A DNA stretch of 64,000 nt. Source: Pedobacter duraquae (GTDB lineage Bacteria > Bacteroidota > Bacteroidia > Sphingobacteriales > Sphingobacteriaceae). The notes beneath the pieces were generated by a model. The model saw only the letters and a list, made by a program, of their open reading frames with translations. It made no database searches and was not told where the DNA came from. The stretch lies in contig NZ_SNWM01000002.1 in the NCBI RefSeq assembly GCF_004362245.1, forward strand, positions 1,054,001 through 1,118,000. Reading direction: 5' to 3'. Position numbers and translations under genes: made by a program. How positions within the stretch are numbered: the first letter of the stretch is position 1; every line of letters starts with the position of its first letter. Below, one piece after another: positions 55,205 through 64,000 of the stretch.

Positions 55205-57292
55205 TTAAGGTTTGGATAAATTAAAACTGAGACCGAGCACATACGACCTTCCATAAGTGATTGGAACTGGGCCCCCGCCACTACCATGTGGCGATCCCGT
55301 AGCTACCGCGGTATTATTAATCGTGGTTAAATCAAAGAGATTCTTGACACCGGCATTCAGGTTTAATGAATTACGAACTTTTTTGGTAATCATCAGGTCA
55401 GCCATGCTGAAACCGGCGGTTCTGGTGAGTCGCAGTACTTCCACTGTATTCTCTGTAGCTACTTCATATATCGGTTTCTTCCCGGTATACTTGTAAGCAA
55501 GATTAATCGTCGTACCGATTTTGGGAAATGTGTATGTGAGATTTGTGTTTAATTCAGGCGACCACACTAGCGCTGGCGACTCGCCATAGGTACTCGCAGA
55601 TTCAGAGTAGTTGTTATAAACGCCTACAAGGGAAAATCCCAGTGAACCTTCAAAATTCCCTGCGCTAAGCGTGTTTTCGAACGTACCACCCGTCGTCCTA
55701 TATTTTGCGATATTAATCAATGTAGTGATCGATTTATCACCACTATACAGACCGAACTCAATCCTGTTTCTGAAATTGTTATAGAACCCGCTTAACGTGC
55801 TGCGAAAGTTTACCGCTGAAGTTGTAGCATTTGCCCAGGTAAGAGAGGCTGTATAACTATTGGATTGTTCGGCCTTCAAATCTGGATTTCCCATAATGGA
55901 ATGACTGGCATCAAAAAAGTCGTAGTACAGCTCACGCAATGCAGGTGAACGGAATCCGCTGGCGTAGCCGGCGCGTAGATCCAGTTTCTCCGTCAATTTT
56001 AATTTCGCATTTAGAGAGGGGATTACTGGCGGAGCATCATACACTGAGTTATGAATGAATCTTAATCCAGGTCTTACCGTCAAATCTGTCAGCAACTTCA
56101 GTTCTGAGGATATAAAAAATGCATAGTCATTAATAGAAGGCGATCCAGAAATACGTGCACCGCTCGAACCATCCATATTGATCTCAACACCCGGTTGGAA
56201 AGAAATATTATCAGATAATTTATATTGTGCAGTACCCCTTACTGATGTAGCGTTGAATTTGGAAATATCCTGCTGTCCGGCACCTGCAGACAAGGTTACT
56301 TCGCCCGTTGCGTAGTTATGCTCCTTCGTAATTGTAGAGCGTTTCAAATTCGAATTAGCTACAGATCCATTAAACAGTAATCTGTCGCTGAAAATATAAC
56401 TTCCCTGTACTTGTTGTGTATACCGTTTAGTGACATATTGTTGCGTAACGCCTTTATAGTTGTTTGGATTATAACCTAATCTGGTGTCGATATCTTCATC
56501 AACGTAATCTAACCTATACCATAAATTAAGCTTATCATTTGTGTAACCCAGTTTCGTGTTGGCCAGCCATTGCGATTTGGGTTTCCACCGATTACCCACT
56601 GCATCAATTTCTGCTGCTGTAGAAGTGAGAGACGGAATTTGAAAACCGCTAAAGTCGTTATGTGTTGCACCAACCAAGGCTGAGAATCCCTTCTTTTGCC
56701 AGCCCGCACCGATATGCTGAATATGCAGTCCATCTCCGTTCAAAGGACCGTAATTGCTTCCAACCGTCTCTTCTTGAACCCGCGCATTGATATTATAATT
56801 TTCTTTACCCGGCTTCTTCGTAATAATGTTAATAACTCCCGCAAGGGCATCCGTTCCATAGGATACTGACAGGGGGCCTTCAACGATCTCTATCCGCTCG
56901 ACCGTATTGATATCGATCTGATTTAAACTTTCGCGGGTATCGCTACGGTCAATCATCGGAACGCCATCCAATAAAATCTTAACATTTCTCCCCGACATCC
57001 CCATCAGTTGAACATCACTCGTTCCCAAAGTCAAGTCGTTCGAAAAACGAAATCCAAGTTCAGTGCTTAACACCTGCTGAATGTTAGTTGCGGCACGTAA
57101 TCTGATTTTCTCACCGTTAATTACTCTGGTGCGATAAACTGAATTCTTTAAAGATTGCGGTTGGTATTCAGCGGTTACCACCACCTCGTCCAGTTGATTG
57201 ACTTTTTTTCCTTTAGTTACATTAGTTTTTTCCTGAGCACTTATAGTACCTACAACGAAACATAAAGTAAATAACAGTAAATATATCTTCAT
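55205..57292 (-). CDS. hmuR: TonB-dependent outer membrane heme receptor (HmuR-like)
   Basis: The protein has 695 residues with signal peptide MKIYLLLFTLCFVVGTISAQ. A TonB-box-like stretch VNQLDEVVVTAEY is followed by a plug domain (about 40-165: QVLSTELGFRFSN, KILLDGVPMIDRSDTRES, VERIEIVEGPLSVSYGTDALAGVINI) and a 22-strand barrel ending SYVLGLSFNLSKP. It lacks the carboxypeptidase-like N-terminal domain of SusC-type receptors, so it is of the simple siderophore/heme type. It is the first gene of the operon, behind the promoter at 57330-57362. Confidence 0.92.
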   Translation of the reverse strand: MKIYLLLFTLCFVVGTISAQEKTNVTKGKKVNQLDEVVVTAEYQPQSLKNSVYRTRVINGEKIRLRAATNIQQVLSTELGFRFSNDLTLGTSDVQLMGMSGRNVKILLDGVPMIDRSDTRESLNQIDINTVERIEIVEGPLSVSYGTDALAGVINIITKKPGKENYNINARVQEETVGSNYGPLNGDGLHIQHIGAGWQKKGFSALVGATHNDFSGFQIPSLTSTAAEIDAVGNRWKPKSQWLANTKLGYTNDKLNLWYRLDYVDEDIDTRLGYNPNNYKGVTQQYVTKRYTQQVQGSYIFSDRLLFNGSVANSNLKRSTITKEHNYATGEVTLSAGAGQQDISKFNATSVRGTAQYKLSDNISFQPGVEINMDGSSGARISGSPSINDYAFFISSELKLLTDLTVRPGLRFIHNSVYDAPPVIPSLNAKLKLTEKLDLRAGYASGFRSPALRELYYDFFDASHSIMGNPDLKAEQSNSYTASLTWANATTSAVNFRSTLSGFYNNFRNRIEFGLYSGDKSITTLINIAKYRTTGGTFENTLSAGNFEGSLGFSLVGVYNNYSESASTYGESPALVWSPELNTNLTYTFPKIGTTINLAYKYTGKKPIYEVATENTVEVLRLTRTAGFSMADLMITKKVRNSLNLNAGVKNLFDLTTINNTAVATGSPHGSGGGPVPITYGRSYVLGLSFNLSKP

Positions 57293-57329
57293 TAATATTC
57301 TTTATTTAGACTTGATTCAAATAGAACTG

Positions 57330-57362
57330 CAAGTATACTGACTTATTTAGAACTATTACAAA
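57330..57362 (-). promoter_or_regulatory. Candidate promoter of the heme uptake operon
   Basis: On the minus strand TTTG (57359-57362) is followed after 21 bases by TATACTTG (57330-57337), one mismatch from TAnnTTTG, with the spacing known for Bacteroidota promoters. Initiation near 57322 gives a leader of about 30 bases to the receptor gene. Confidence 0.5.
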
Positions 57363-57424
57363 TAATCCTGAAAAGAATTTATTGGTCATCAATAAATCAG
57401 TTTTTTTATCCCCCGGAAGATTGG

Positions 57425-57432
57425 TATACTTG
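57425..57432 (+). promoter_or_regulatory. Promoter -7 box candidate for the 57464 lipoprotein gene
   Basis: TATACTTG on the plus strand is the same octamer as in the divergent heme operon promoter. TTTT lies at -33 spacing (57402-57405). The transcript leader would be about 25 bases. Confidence 0.35.
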
Positions 57433-57463
57433 TACCACAAAGAATTTACCTCTATTAAAAACT

Positions 57464-58510
57464 ATGAAAATACCTCAACTCGCAGGAACCCTCTTAATTG
57501 GGCTGGCATCTGTCACACTTTTTGCAAACTGCAGCTCTGACGCAAAAAAGCCTGGTGCTCAAGTAAAAAGCACTGGAGATTCTACAGTTTCTGACACCAC
57601 TGAGCAGGTCGGAATGGACCGTACACCAGTAGATACGGCGAAATACAACCTGCTGATCAAAAAACTCGCAAATGGCGATACTACAGGCAAATGGCCGGTA
57701 AAAAAACAACCCTATCCGTTGGCAGGTGCTATCCTTCCATTCAAACGTGTGGTTGTATATTATGGAAACCTCCACTCAAAAAAGATGGGCGCATTGGGAG
57801 AATATGCACCAAAAGAAATGTGGAGCCGCCTGAATGCTGAAGTTAAGCGTTGGGAAAAAGCAGATCCATCTACGCCAGTACAGGCAGGTGTACATTATAT
57901 AGCAGCTGTAGCTAGTGGTACGCCCGGCAAGGATGGTAAGTACATCAACAGGATGGGCGATAAACAAATTGATTCGGTAATGAAAATTGCTAAAATGCAT
58001 AACGGTATTGTGTTCCTGGATATTCAGGTTGCCTTAAGTAATATCAAAGCAGAACTTCCCCGCATAGAAAAATACCTGATGCTACCGAATGTACACCTCG
58101 GTATTGACCCTGAGTTCAGCATGAAGGGTGGCGATAAACCAGGTAAGAAGATTGGTACCTATGACGCAGAAGACATTAACTATTGCTCACAATATCTGGC
58201 CAACCTGGTTAAGAAATATAACCTGCCTCCAAAAATATTTACCGTACACCGTTTTACTAAAAAAATGGTTACCAACTACCAAAACATCAAATTAAGACCT
58301 GAAGTTCAGATCGTAATGCACATGGACGGATGGGGTGAACCAGACTTGAAGTTAGGCACTTACCGTTACTTCATTCAAAACGAACCAGTTCAGTTTACAG
58401 GCTTCAAGTTGTTTTACAAAAATGACCTTAAGAAAGCTCCCAATCGTTTAATGACTCCAGAGGAACTGCTAAAACTAAGACCAATTCCGATTTATATCCA
58501 ATACCAATAA
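57464..58510 (+). CDS. Lipoprotein with possible glycosidase-like domain, function unknown
   Basis: The protein has 348 residues. The signal with lipobox FANC (Cys23) is followed by SSDAKKPGAQ, so it is a lipoprotein, and a Ser/Thr-rich linker runs to about residue 60. The folded part (about 85-348) has alternating beta-alpha segments: RVVVYYGNL, VHYIAAVASG, GIVFLDIQVAL, HLGIDPEFSM, IFTVHRF, QIVMHMDGWG and FTGFKLFY. This suggests a TIM barrel with acidic residues at strand ends (D-I-Q, D-P-E, M-D-G), as in glycoside hydrolases. I do not recognise the family. It is divergent from the heme operon. Confidence 0.75.
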   Translation: MKIPQLAGTLLIGLASVTLFANCSSDAKKPGAQVKSTGDSTVSDTTEQVGMDRTPVDTAKYNLLIKKLANGDTTGKWPVKKQPYPLAGAILPFKRVVVYYGNLHSKKMGALGEYAPKEMWSRLNAEVKRWEKADPSTPVQAGVHYIAAVASGTPGKDGKYINRMGDKQIDSVMKIAKMHNGIVFLDIQVALSNIKAELPRIEKYLMLPNVHLGIDPEFSMKGGDKPGKKIGTYDAEDINYCSQYLANLVKKYNLPPKIFTVHRFTKKMVTNYQNIKLRPEVQIVMHMDGWGEPDLKLGTYRYFIQNEPVQFTGFKLFYKNDLKKAPNRLMTPEELLKLRPIPIYIQYQ

Positions 58511-58518
58511 AGTAATTT

Positions 58519-58549
58519 AGGCGGTCAGTTAAACTGACCGCCTTTTTTG
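58519..58549 (+). terminator. Intrinsic terminator after the 57464 gene
   Basis: The stem AGGCGGTCAG (58519-58528) / CTGACCGCCT (58534-58543) has a TTAAA loop and is followed by TTTTTT, 9 bases after the stop codon. Confidence 0.9.
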
Positions 58550-58622
58550 TACCTGCGACATTTGCAATGCAACAAATTAAATGCTTTTTTGGAATCTCTT
58601 GACAAATTCCCCATTTTGCGCC

Positions 58623-59207
58623 ATGCAGGATTTCTCTTTGTACTTCCAGTTAGGCTGGCAACATATTTTAGATTGGAAGGGCTATGACCACATACTTTTT
58701 GTTATGGTTCTTTGTGGAACTTATGCCATTCAGGACTGGAGGAAAGTATTGATCCTCGTAACAGCATTTACCGTTGGCCATAGCATTACCTTAGCTTTGA
58801 GTGTACTCTCTATCATCAAAGTAAATACACCACTCGTAGAATTTCTCATAGCTGTAACCATCCTGGCCACTGCCATGGCAAACATCTTAATTCCCATAAC
58901 CAAACAAAAAGGTGTTTCTTTAAAATACGTGCTAGCGCTATTTTTCGGCCTCATACATGGCATGGGCTTTTCAAATTATTTAAAAAGTTTGCTTGGTAAA
59001 AGCAGCAACATCGTCGCAGAGCTTTTTGCATTTAATGTAGGCCTGGAGTTTGGTCAGGTGCTGATTGTACTGGGCATTCTTATCTTATCCTTTATTTTTA
59101 TCAGTATTATTAAGGTTAAGAAGCGCGACTGGAACCTGTTTCTTTCTTCAGCGATTTTCGGAATTGCTTTTATTATGGCCGCAGAAAGAATTTCTGCAGC
59201 CTTTTAG
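58623..59207 (+). CDS. HupE/UreJ-family membrane protein
   Basis: From the ATG at 58623 (MQDFSLYFQLGWQHILDWKG) it has 194 residues; the frame opens 14 codons earlier. It is hydrophobic with about six membrane helices and the family's His-rich start WQHILDWKGYDHILF, the AFTVGHSITLALS segment, and GLIHGMGFSNYL. Members act in nickel or metal transport for hydrogenase or urease, or have unknown roles. Neither enzyme is encoded here. It overlaps parC by 4 bases, tail to tail. Confidence 0.85.
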   Translation: MQDFSLYFQLGWQHILDWKGYDHILFVMVLCGTYAIQDWRKVLILVTAFTVGHSITLALSVLSIIKVNTPLVEFLIAVTILATAMANILIPITKQKGVSLKYVLALFFGLIHGMGFSNYLKSLLGKSSNIVAELFAFNVGLEFGQVLIVLGILILSFIFISIIKVKKRDWNLFLSSAIFGIAFIMAAERISAAF

Positions 59208-62134
59208 AATAAGCCCAATTGACCGGTATCATCGATGTCCAGATCGTCCGGATTAGTAATCTCTAAATCTATTTTCTTTACCGGTTTGGCTGGTTTTGCA
59301 GATGATGTCCATGCCCTTTTAGCCGGCGGTGTTTCTGTTGCTTGATCCGGAGGAGCCTGATCAGATTCTTTAGCCATTGATTTTGGTGGTGTTGTTACAG
59401 GCATGTCTGCTTTTGTCGGCTCGGCTGCAACTACCGGCTCTGTAGAATCAGCCACTGTTGTTTCAGGCAAATCATCAATTTCTTCCGTTTCAGTGCCTTC
59501 ATCAAGTTCAGTCGCAACATCAGCTACTGCTTCTGACTGCTCTACCTCCACGCCCGGCTCTGCTCCTTCAACTTCTTCTTCATTTGAAGCTCTGACAGCG
59601 GCTGCTGCTGCCGCCGCTTCGATTACCAGTTCCTCCTCTTCCGCTTCACTTAAGGTCATATTTTTAAGGTCATGCTGGGTAAGCCTGTTACCAATAGCTT
59701 TGAGCCCCTTTACATCAATAAACTCCGAAAGTACAACATCAAGGGTTTCTGGAATCTGTGTTTTTCCTTTTAAAACATCAATCGTAAGCTTTGCCGCTGG
59801 ATTGCTGGTAATGTATATTAATTTTGAACCTGGTTCTTCACTGATAAAACCTTGTTTTTTACCTACTGCAATACTCTCAAATACAAATCGTTTTACAAAT
59901 TGGTTTTTCGCTTTCCCTTCATATTGCACTACTGAAAATGCTTTTTCCGGATCATATTTTTGAATAATCAGTAAGTCAGCATCAAAGTGATTACTCAATT
60001 CAAACGTGCTTAACTCGTACCAGCCCTCTTTATGTACCTGGAGGATCTTATCATCTCCGTCAAATTCACCAAGGTATTTTCCTCTGCCATCCACATTTAA
60101 TCTCCTCAACAGGTCATCATACCATATTTTGAGACCAGACAATGTTGAAACGCCTTTGCTCTTCAACAGAATCTTTTTTATAGGATATTTAGAGACAATA
60201 TTTCCCTGAGAGGCACGCCCTTTAATCGCTATCTCAGCAAAGTCTACATCAAATTGCAATTTCTTTAGCTTGGTATGCGGCTTTAGCTGCACAGTGATAA
60301 TTTCGGCCTCTCCGTTTGGATTCGCTGTAAAATATAAGATCTTCGATCCCTTTGTGCCCTTAGTCAGGTCATAGTCTTTATCGCGCGTTACACCCATTAC
60401 AGCAAAACGCTTGATATAGGAAACCCCTGATCCACCATCTTTATAGATCAGGTTATATATAGTGCGTTCGTCGTTCTTCTTGAATACCGCAGCATGTATT
60501 ATTCCTTTTCCAACAAATGTTTTGTCTGCAACCTTCGTGATTACGCACTTACCGTCCTCTCTGAAAACTATAATCTCGTCCAGATCAGAACAGTCTGCTA
60601 CAAACTCATCTTTACGCAATCCGGTACCAATAAAACCATCTTCGCGGTTCAGGTATAGCTTAACATTGGCCAACGCAACTTTAGAAGCTTCCACCCGATC
60701 AAACAAGCGAATTTCAGTTTTACGTTCCCTACCCTTGGCGTACCGGTCTTTCAATCGCTGAAACCAGGCAATTGTATAATCGGTGAGGTGACGTAAATGA
60801 TTCTTAACAACCTTGATCTCATCAGCAAGCGCCTTCATCTGATCATCGGCCTTCTTCACGTCAAACCTCGTGATACTACTCATCGGTTTATCGATCAGTT
60901 TCTTAAAATCTTCCGGTAAGATCTCCCGGTATAACTGTGGTTTGAAAGGATCGAACAAACCGTTCAATACCACTACTACGGCATCGAAGTTGCTTGAGTT
61001 TTCGTAATCAGGATGCTTATACATCCCCTCCTGAATAAAAATCTTCAATAACGAACTAAAGAAGATTTTCTCCAGCAACTCATGCAACTTAATTTCTAAT
61101 TCCTGCTTCAGCAAACTTTTGGTTTGCATCGTATTTTCGGTAAGGATATCATTAACACTCAAAAACTGAGGTTTATCATCCTTAATGATACAGGTATTGG
61201 GCGAAATAGAAACTTCGCAGGAAGTAAATGCGTAAAGCGCATCGATGGTAACATCAGGAGAAATACCCGGTGCCAGCTGGATCACGATCTCTACATGCGC
61301 AGCTGTGTTATCTTCAATTTTCTTAATCTTGATCTTCCCCTTTTCATTTGCTGAAAGGATGCTATCAATTACAGAACCCGTTGTCGTACTAAAGGGGATC
61401 TCGGTTATTACTAGTGTCTTTTTATCTTTCTCCGTAATTTTTGCACGGACACGGATCTTACCACCACGCATACCCTCATTGTACGCAGAAAAATCTGCCA
61501 TACCACCGGTAAAGAAATCGGGTAAAATGTTTGGTCTGGTTCCCCGCAGCACTTCGATTGAAGCATCCAGTAACTCCACAAAATTGTGCGGCATCACCTT
61601 GGTCGCTAAACCAACGGCAATACCCTCTGCCCCCTGGGCCAGTAACAAAGGAAATTTAACCGGTAAGGTTAAGGGTTCATTATTCCTACCGTCGTAGCTT
61701 AATTGCCAAACCGTAGTATCTGAGTTAAACACAACTTCATTGGCAAACTTCGATAAGCGCGCCTCAATATATCTCGGCGCCGCAGCGCTGTCTCCCGTCA
61801 CCGGATCACCCCAGTTCCCCTGACAATCGATCAAGAGATCTTTTTGTCCGATCTGAACCATGGCATCGCCAATAGAAGCATCACCATGTGGGTGATATTT
61901 CATGGTATTTCCGATAACATTTGCCGCCTTATTAAAACGCCCGTCGTCCATCTCCTTCAGGGAATGCAGGATCCTCCGCTGAACAGGTTTTAACCCATCG
62001 TGAATATGCGGAACGGCACGGTCCAGAATTACATAAGAAGCATAATCGAGAAACCAGTTTTCGTAGAGTCCATTAATTGGAATTACGGTATGCTTATTCT
62101 CTTCGTTTATGTTTTCTTCTAGTTCTTCGCTCAT
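59204..62134 (-). CDS. parC: DNA topoisomerase IV subunit A
   Basis: The enzyme decatenates replicated chromosomes with ParE. It has 976 residues. The winged-helix/tower domain has catalytic Tyr122 in AAPRYIEARLSKF and the quinolone pocket segment HPHGDASIGDAMV, where Ala86 stands in place of the Ser found in E. coli ParC. The C-terminal pinwheel region covers about 520-800. From about 830 to 976 there is a low-complexity acidic tail (VEGAEPGVEVEQSE, then Pro/Lys-rich) ending DIDDTGQLGLF. The start PINGLYENWFLDYASYVILDRA is the ParC rather than the GyrA type. The ParE gene is not in the window. Confidence 0.93.
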   Translation of the reverse strand: MSEELEENINEENKHTVIPINGLYENWFLDYASYVILDRAVPHIHDGLKPVQRRILHSLKEMDDGRFNKAANVIGNTMKYHPHGDASIGDAMVQIGQKDLLIDCQGNWGDPVTGDSAAAPRYIEARLSKFANEVVFNSDTTVWQLSYDGRNNEPLTLPVKFPLLLAQGAEGIAVGLATKVMPHNFVELLDASIEVLRGTRPNILPDFFTGGMADFSAYNEGMRGGKIRVRAKITEKDKKTLVITEIPFSTTTGSVIDSILSANEKGKIKIKKIEDNTAAHVEIVIQLAPGISPDVTIDALYAFTSCEVSISPNTCIIKDDKPQFLSVNDILTENTMQTKSLLKQELEIKLHELLEKIFFSSLLKIFIQEGMYKHPDYENSSNFDAVVVVLNGLFDPFKPQLYREILPEDFKKLIDKPMSSITRFDVKKADDQMKALADEIKVVKNHLRHLTDYTIAWFQRLKDRYAKGRERKTEIRLFDRVEASKVALANVKLYLNREDGFIGTGLRKDEFVADCSDLDEIIVFREDGKCVITKVADKTFVGKGIIHAAVFKKNDERTIYNLIYKDGGSGVSYIKRFAVMGVTRDKDYDLTKGTKGSKILYFTANPNGEAEIITVQLKPHTKLKKLQFDVDFAEIAIKGRASQGNIVSKYPIKKILLKSKGVSTLSGLKIWYDDLLRRLNVDGRGKYLGEFDGDDKILQVHKEGWYELSTFELSNHFDADLLIIQKYDPEKAFSVVQYEGKAKNQFVKRFVFESIAVGKKQGFISEEPGSKLIYITSNPAAKLTIDVLKGKTQIPETLDVVLSEFIDVKGLKAIGNRLTQHDLKNMTLSEAEEEELVIEAAAAAAAVRASNEEEVEGAEPGVEVEQSEAVADVATELDEGTETEEIDDLPETTVADSTEPVVAAEPTKADMPVTTPPKSMAKESDQAPPDQATETPPAKRAWTSSAKPAKPVKKIDLEITNPDDLDIDDTGQLGLF

Positions 62135-62179
62135 TAAAATGATGTTGGATGCTGTAAATATAAGGGTTACGATGAAATT

Positions 62180-62209
62180 TTAAGAACAGAATTTTTGAAC
62201 AGTTCTTAA
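62180..62209 (-). terminator. Hairpin after cdd
   Basis: The arms TTAAGAAC (62180-62187) / GTTCTTAA (62202-62209) are perfect over 8 bp with a 14-base loop, between the cdd stop and the parC start. A separate 12-bp palindrome TGCTGTACAGCA lies at 62216-62227. The hairpin could be a weak terminator for cdd or a parC leader element. Confidence 0.45.
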
Positions 62210-62236
62210 CATTCCTGCTGTACAGCACTAAAAATA

Positions 62237-62725
62237 TTAGCCAACCAGCCTATCTTCAAGAAAAGCAAAAGGCAACAGGCTTTTTATACCTTTCACTTTC
62301 AGTGCTTCCCCACCGATACAATAAAATATAACGTCGATTTCTGTATTCTGACGCTGCTCAAACTCCGACATTACCTGCAAGCAGGCTCCACAAGGTGTTA
62401 CAGGTTTCTTGATCTCGAAATTATCCGTTTGTGCAGTTATTGCCATCGCTTTAATTACGGCACCCGGACGCAGAGCACCAATTGCAAAGAGCGCTACACG
62501 CTCCGCGCAAAGCCCCGAAGGATAGGCCACGTTCTCTTGATTACTTCCCAATATCACTTCCCCGTCCGCAAGTAGTATTGCCGTCCCTACCCTAAACTTC
62601 GAATAAGGCGAATAAGAAGTCTGTAAAGCTTCCTCGGCTTTTAAACATAAATCAATATCCGCAGGATCAAGCTCATTAAGCGCTTGGAAATGCTGATAGT
62701 TTATGGTAAACTTTAATTCATTCAT
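62237..62725 (-). CDS. cdd: Cytidine deaminase
   Basis: The enzyme deaminates cytidine and deoxycytidine to uridine in pyrimidine salvage. From the ATG at 62725 (MNELKFTINYQHFQAL) it has 162 residues. The zinc site is visible as SGLCAERVALFAIGA (Cys and catalytic Glu) and TPCGACLQVMSEF (two Cys). Fold segments SPYSKFRVGTAIL and NVAYPSGLC are standard. The frame opens 11 codons earlier, but that would add an unrelated tail. It is transcribed towards parC, 102 bases away. Confidence 0.95.
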   Translation of the reverse strand: MNELKFTINYQHFQALNELDPADIDLCLKAEEALQTSYSPYSKFRVGTAILLADGEVILGSNQENVAYPSGLCAERVALFAIGALRPGAVIKAMAITAQTDNFEIKKPVTPCGACLQVMSEFEQRQNTEIDVIFYCIGGEALKVKGIKSLLPFAFLEDRLVG

Positions 62726-62897
62726 AAAATAAACATACAATTTTTTTAGTGAAAGCAAAAAACGTGCGCGTTTAAGATAATGTACCCTAGTTTAAACAAA
62801 ATGGGTTCTCAATTGTAATAGTAAGCAAGGGATAAATGCTCCTGTGGCATGATTTTAGTTAATTTTTAGGAAACAGTACAAATCTCATCTTACAAAC

Positions 62898-64000
62898 TTG
62901 AATACATATATACGTAAAACTTTAAAAGTCGTGCTTTGGGTAATTGCCAGTATTATTATGCTGGTAGTTTTGATCGCGCTATCGCTCAATATCCCAGCCG
63001 TTCAAAACTTTGTCAAGGACAAGGCTATTACCTATTTAAAGAAAAAAACCCATACTGAAGTAAGGCTTGAAAGCATCAAGATCGCATTTCCTAAAGATGT
63101 GGTACTGAATAAGTTTTACATCGAAGACCTTAAAAAAGACACCTTACTGTACGCCGATCGCCTGGCGGTCGATATCAGCTTAATGAAACTGCTCAGCAAT
63201 AAAGTAGAGATCAACAATATTGAGCTGGAGAAAATCAGGGCCAACGTAACGCGGATTAATCCCGACACCGCATTTAACTTCTCCTTTTTAGTAGACGCTT
63301 TCATGACCGAGCAAAAGAAACCTGATGCAGCGGTAGAAAACGATACTACGTCAACACTTAAGTTTTCGATAGATAAGGTTAGCTTCAAAGATATTGGCAT
63401 TAAATACCGTGACGATGTTGCGGGAAATGCTATAGTGCTCTATCTGGGGGAATTTAAATCAAGAATTAAAGACTTTGACCTTGCCGGACAACACTATGTA
63501 ATTAAAGAATTAGCACTCAGCAACACCTCGCTCAAATACGCACAGCAAAAGCCCCTCACTCAACTGGCTAATCATATAGAAAATAGTATTGACACTGCAA
63601 AAACAGCAGCCGGCAAATTACCTTTGGTAGAGATCCAGGATTTTGCATTTAACAATATTAAAATAAACTTTAACGATCTGATTTCGAAAACAAATGCAGA
63701 TGTCAATCTCAATAACCTGGGTGCGAAAAATTTATTTATAGACCTGACCAATAGCATATACAAGGCCGACGACGCCAAGATAAATAACAGTACTGTTGTG
63801 TTTAATTCTGAAGGTACCCAGATGAAGGCCAACGTCGCCATCAAGGAATTTTCCTTAACCAAACTCCTTGCTGATCTGAATAAAGGAAGTTACCAGGCAG
63901 ACGAGGCGCAACTCAATAAATCGAATATTAAATTCGCTTTTAAACCTGCTGCTCCGGTAAAAGCAGGAGCAACAAATAAAACCGATACCGCTGTAGCCCC
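62898..64000 (+). CDS. AsmA/TamB-like protein, N-terminal part, TTG start (runs off window)
   Basis: An open frame of 367 codons runs to the window edge. It must start at the TTG at 62898 (LNTYIRKTLKVVLWVIA): an in-frame stop lies at 62856-62858, no ATG occurs between, and the first ATG falls inside the membrane helix. The N-terminal helix (about 9-32) is followed by AsmA-like segments (IPAVQNFVKDKAITYLKKKTHTEVRLESIKIAFPKD in essence, and LLYADRLAVDISLMKLL). Proteins of this type (TamB/YtfN and relatives) bridge the periplasm and act in outer-membrane assembly or lipid transport; the expected length is well over 1000 residues. Confidence 0.87.
   Translation, partial: MNTYIRKTLKVVLWVIASIIMLVVLIALSLNIPAVQNFVKDKAITYLKKKTHTEVRLESIKIAFPKDVVLNKFYIEDLKKDTLLYADRLAVDISLMKLLSNKVEINNIELEKIRANVTRINPDTAFNFSFLVDAFMTEQKKPDAAVENDTTSTLKFSIDKVSFKDIGIKYRDDVAGNAIVLYLGEFKSRIKDFDLAGQHYVIKELALSNTSLKYAQQKPLTQLANHIENSIDTAKTAAGKLPLVEIQDFAFNNIKINFNDLISKTNADVNLNNLGAKNLFIDLTNSIYKADDAKINNSTVVFNSEGTQMKANVAIKEFSLTKLLADLNKGSYQADEAQLNKSNIKFAFKPAAPVKAGATNKTDTAVA

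Noticed and set aside
59403..59963. 186-codon plus-strand Ser-rich ORF inside parC
   Set aside because: It is the antisense of the acidic, low-complexity ParC tail; the Ser richness is a complement artefact.

Overview
The window looks like a chromosomal segment of a Sphingobacteriaceae bacterium (Bacteroidota), most like Pedobacter. The evidence is family-level: an atpD-atpC pair away from the other ATP synthase genes, TonB-dependent heme uptake with an HmuY-type lipoprotein, the long IspG, a short adenylate kinase, topoisomerase IV subunit A, promoter-like boxes of the TAnnTTTG type, and A-rich sequence rather than Shine-Dalgarno motifs before genes. Most of the window is ordinary core metabolism packed in tight operons.

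Layout. 1-5171 (minus strand): the 5' part of a sensor kinase gene with its OmpR-type regulator, a sigma-54 NtrC-type regulator overlapping a GNAT acyltransferase gene, obg and adk. 5172-8980 is the least core-like part. It holds a 900-bp gene-poor stretch with a GC-rich palindromic island, a 2-hydroxyacid dehydrogenase, two small proteins, an ORF6N-domain gene broken by a one-base frameshift, and tRNA-Arg(ACG). 9078-10489: peroxiredoxin and an RfbD-like reductase. 10728-12478: atpD and atpC, ending in a 66-bp palindromic terminator shared with the convergent gene.

13580-27219 is one long branched-chain amino acid operon: ilvE, ilvD, ilvB, ilvN, ilvC, leuC, leuD, a twin-cassette ABC ATPase, leuB, leuA, ilvA. 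It is preceded by a complete-looking transcription attenuator: a 27-residue leader peptide rich in Ile, Leu and Val codons, a pause hairpin, and mutually exclusive antiterminator and terminator stems. This is the most interesting regulatory signal in the window.

27323-30935: a lipoprotein, an ABC ATPase, and an ECF sigma / anti-sigma / outer-membrane-protein operon. 30998-41214 (minus): a heme biosynthesis cluster (hemA, fused hemC-hemD, hemB, hemL, hemE, hemJ), interrupted between hemL and hemE by a histidine kinase, response regulator and small TPR-like membrane protein. 41342-47683: a hydrolase, a 32-bp tandem repeat plus a large hairpin, ispG, a GYF-RDD / LiaF-like / PspC envelope group and an SDR. 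47833-50222: an MlaE-MlaF lipid transporter pair and a methyltransferase.

50259-57292 (minus): a heme acquisition operon with TonB-dependent receptor, HmuY-like lipoprotein, HmuT-, HmuU- and HmuV-like ABC transporter, and HmuS-like heme-handling protein. 57464-64000: a lipoprotein of unknown function, HupE/UreJ-like protein, parC, cdd, and the start of a TamB-like protein that begins with TTG. Heme synthesis and heme uptake are thus both encoded within about 27 kb.
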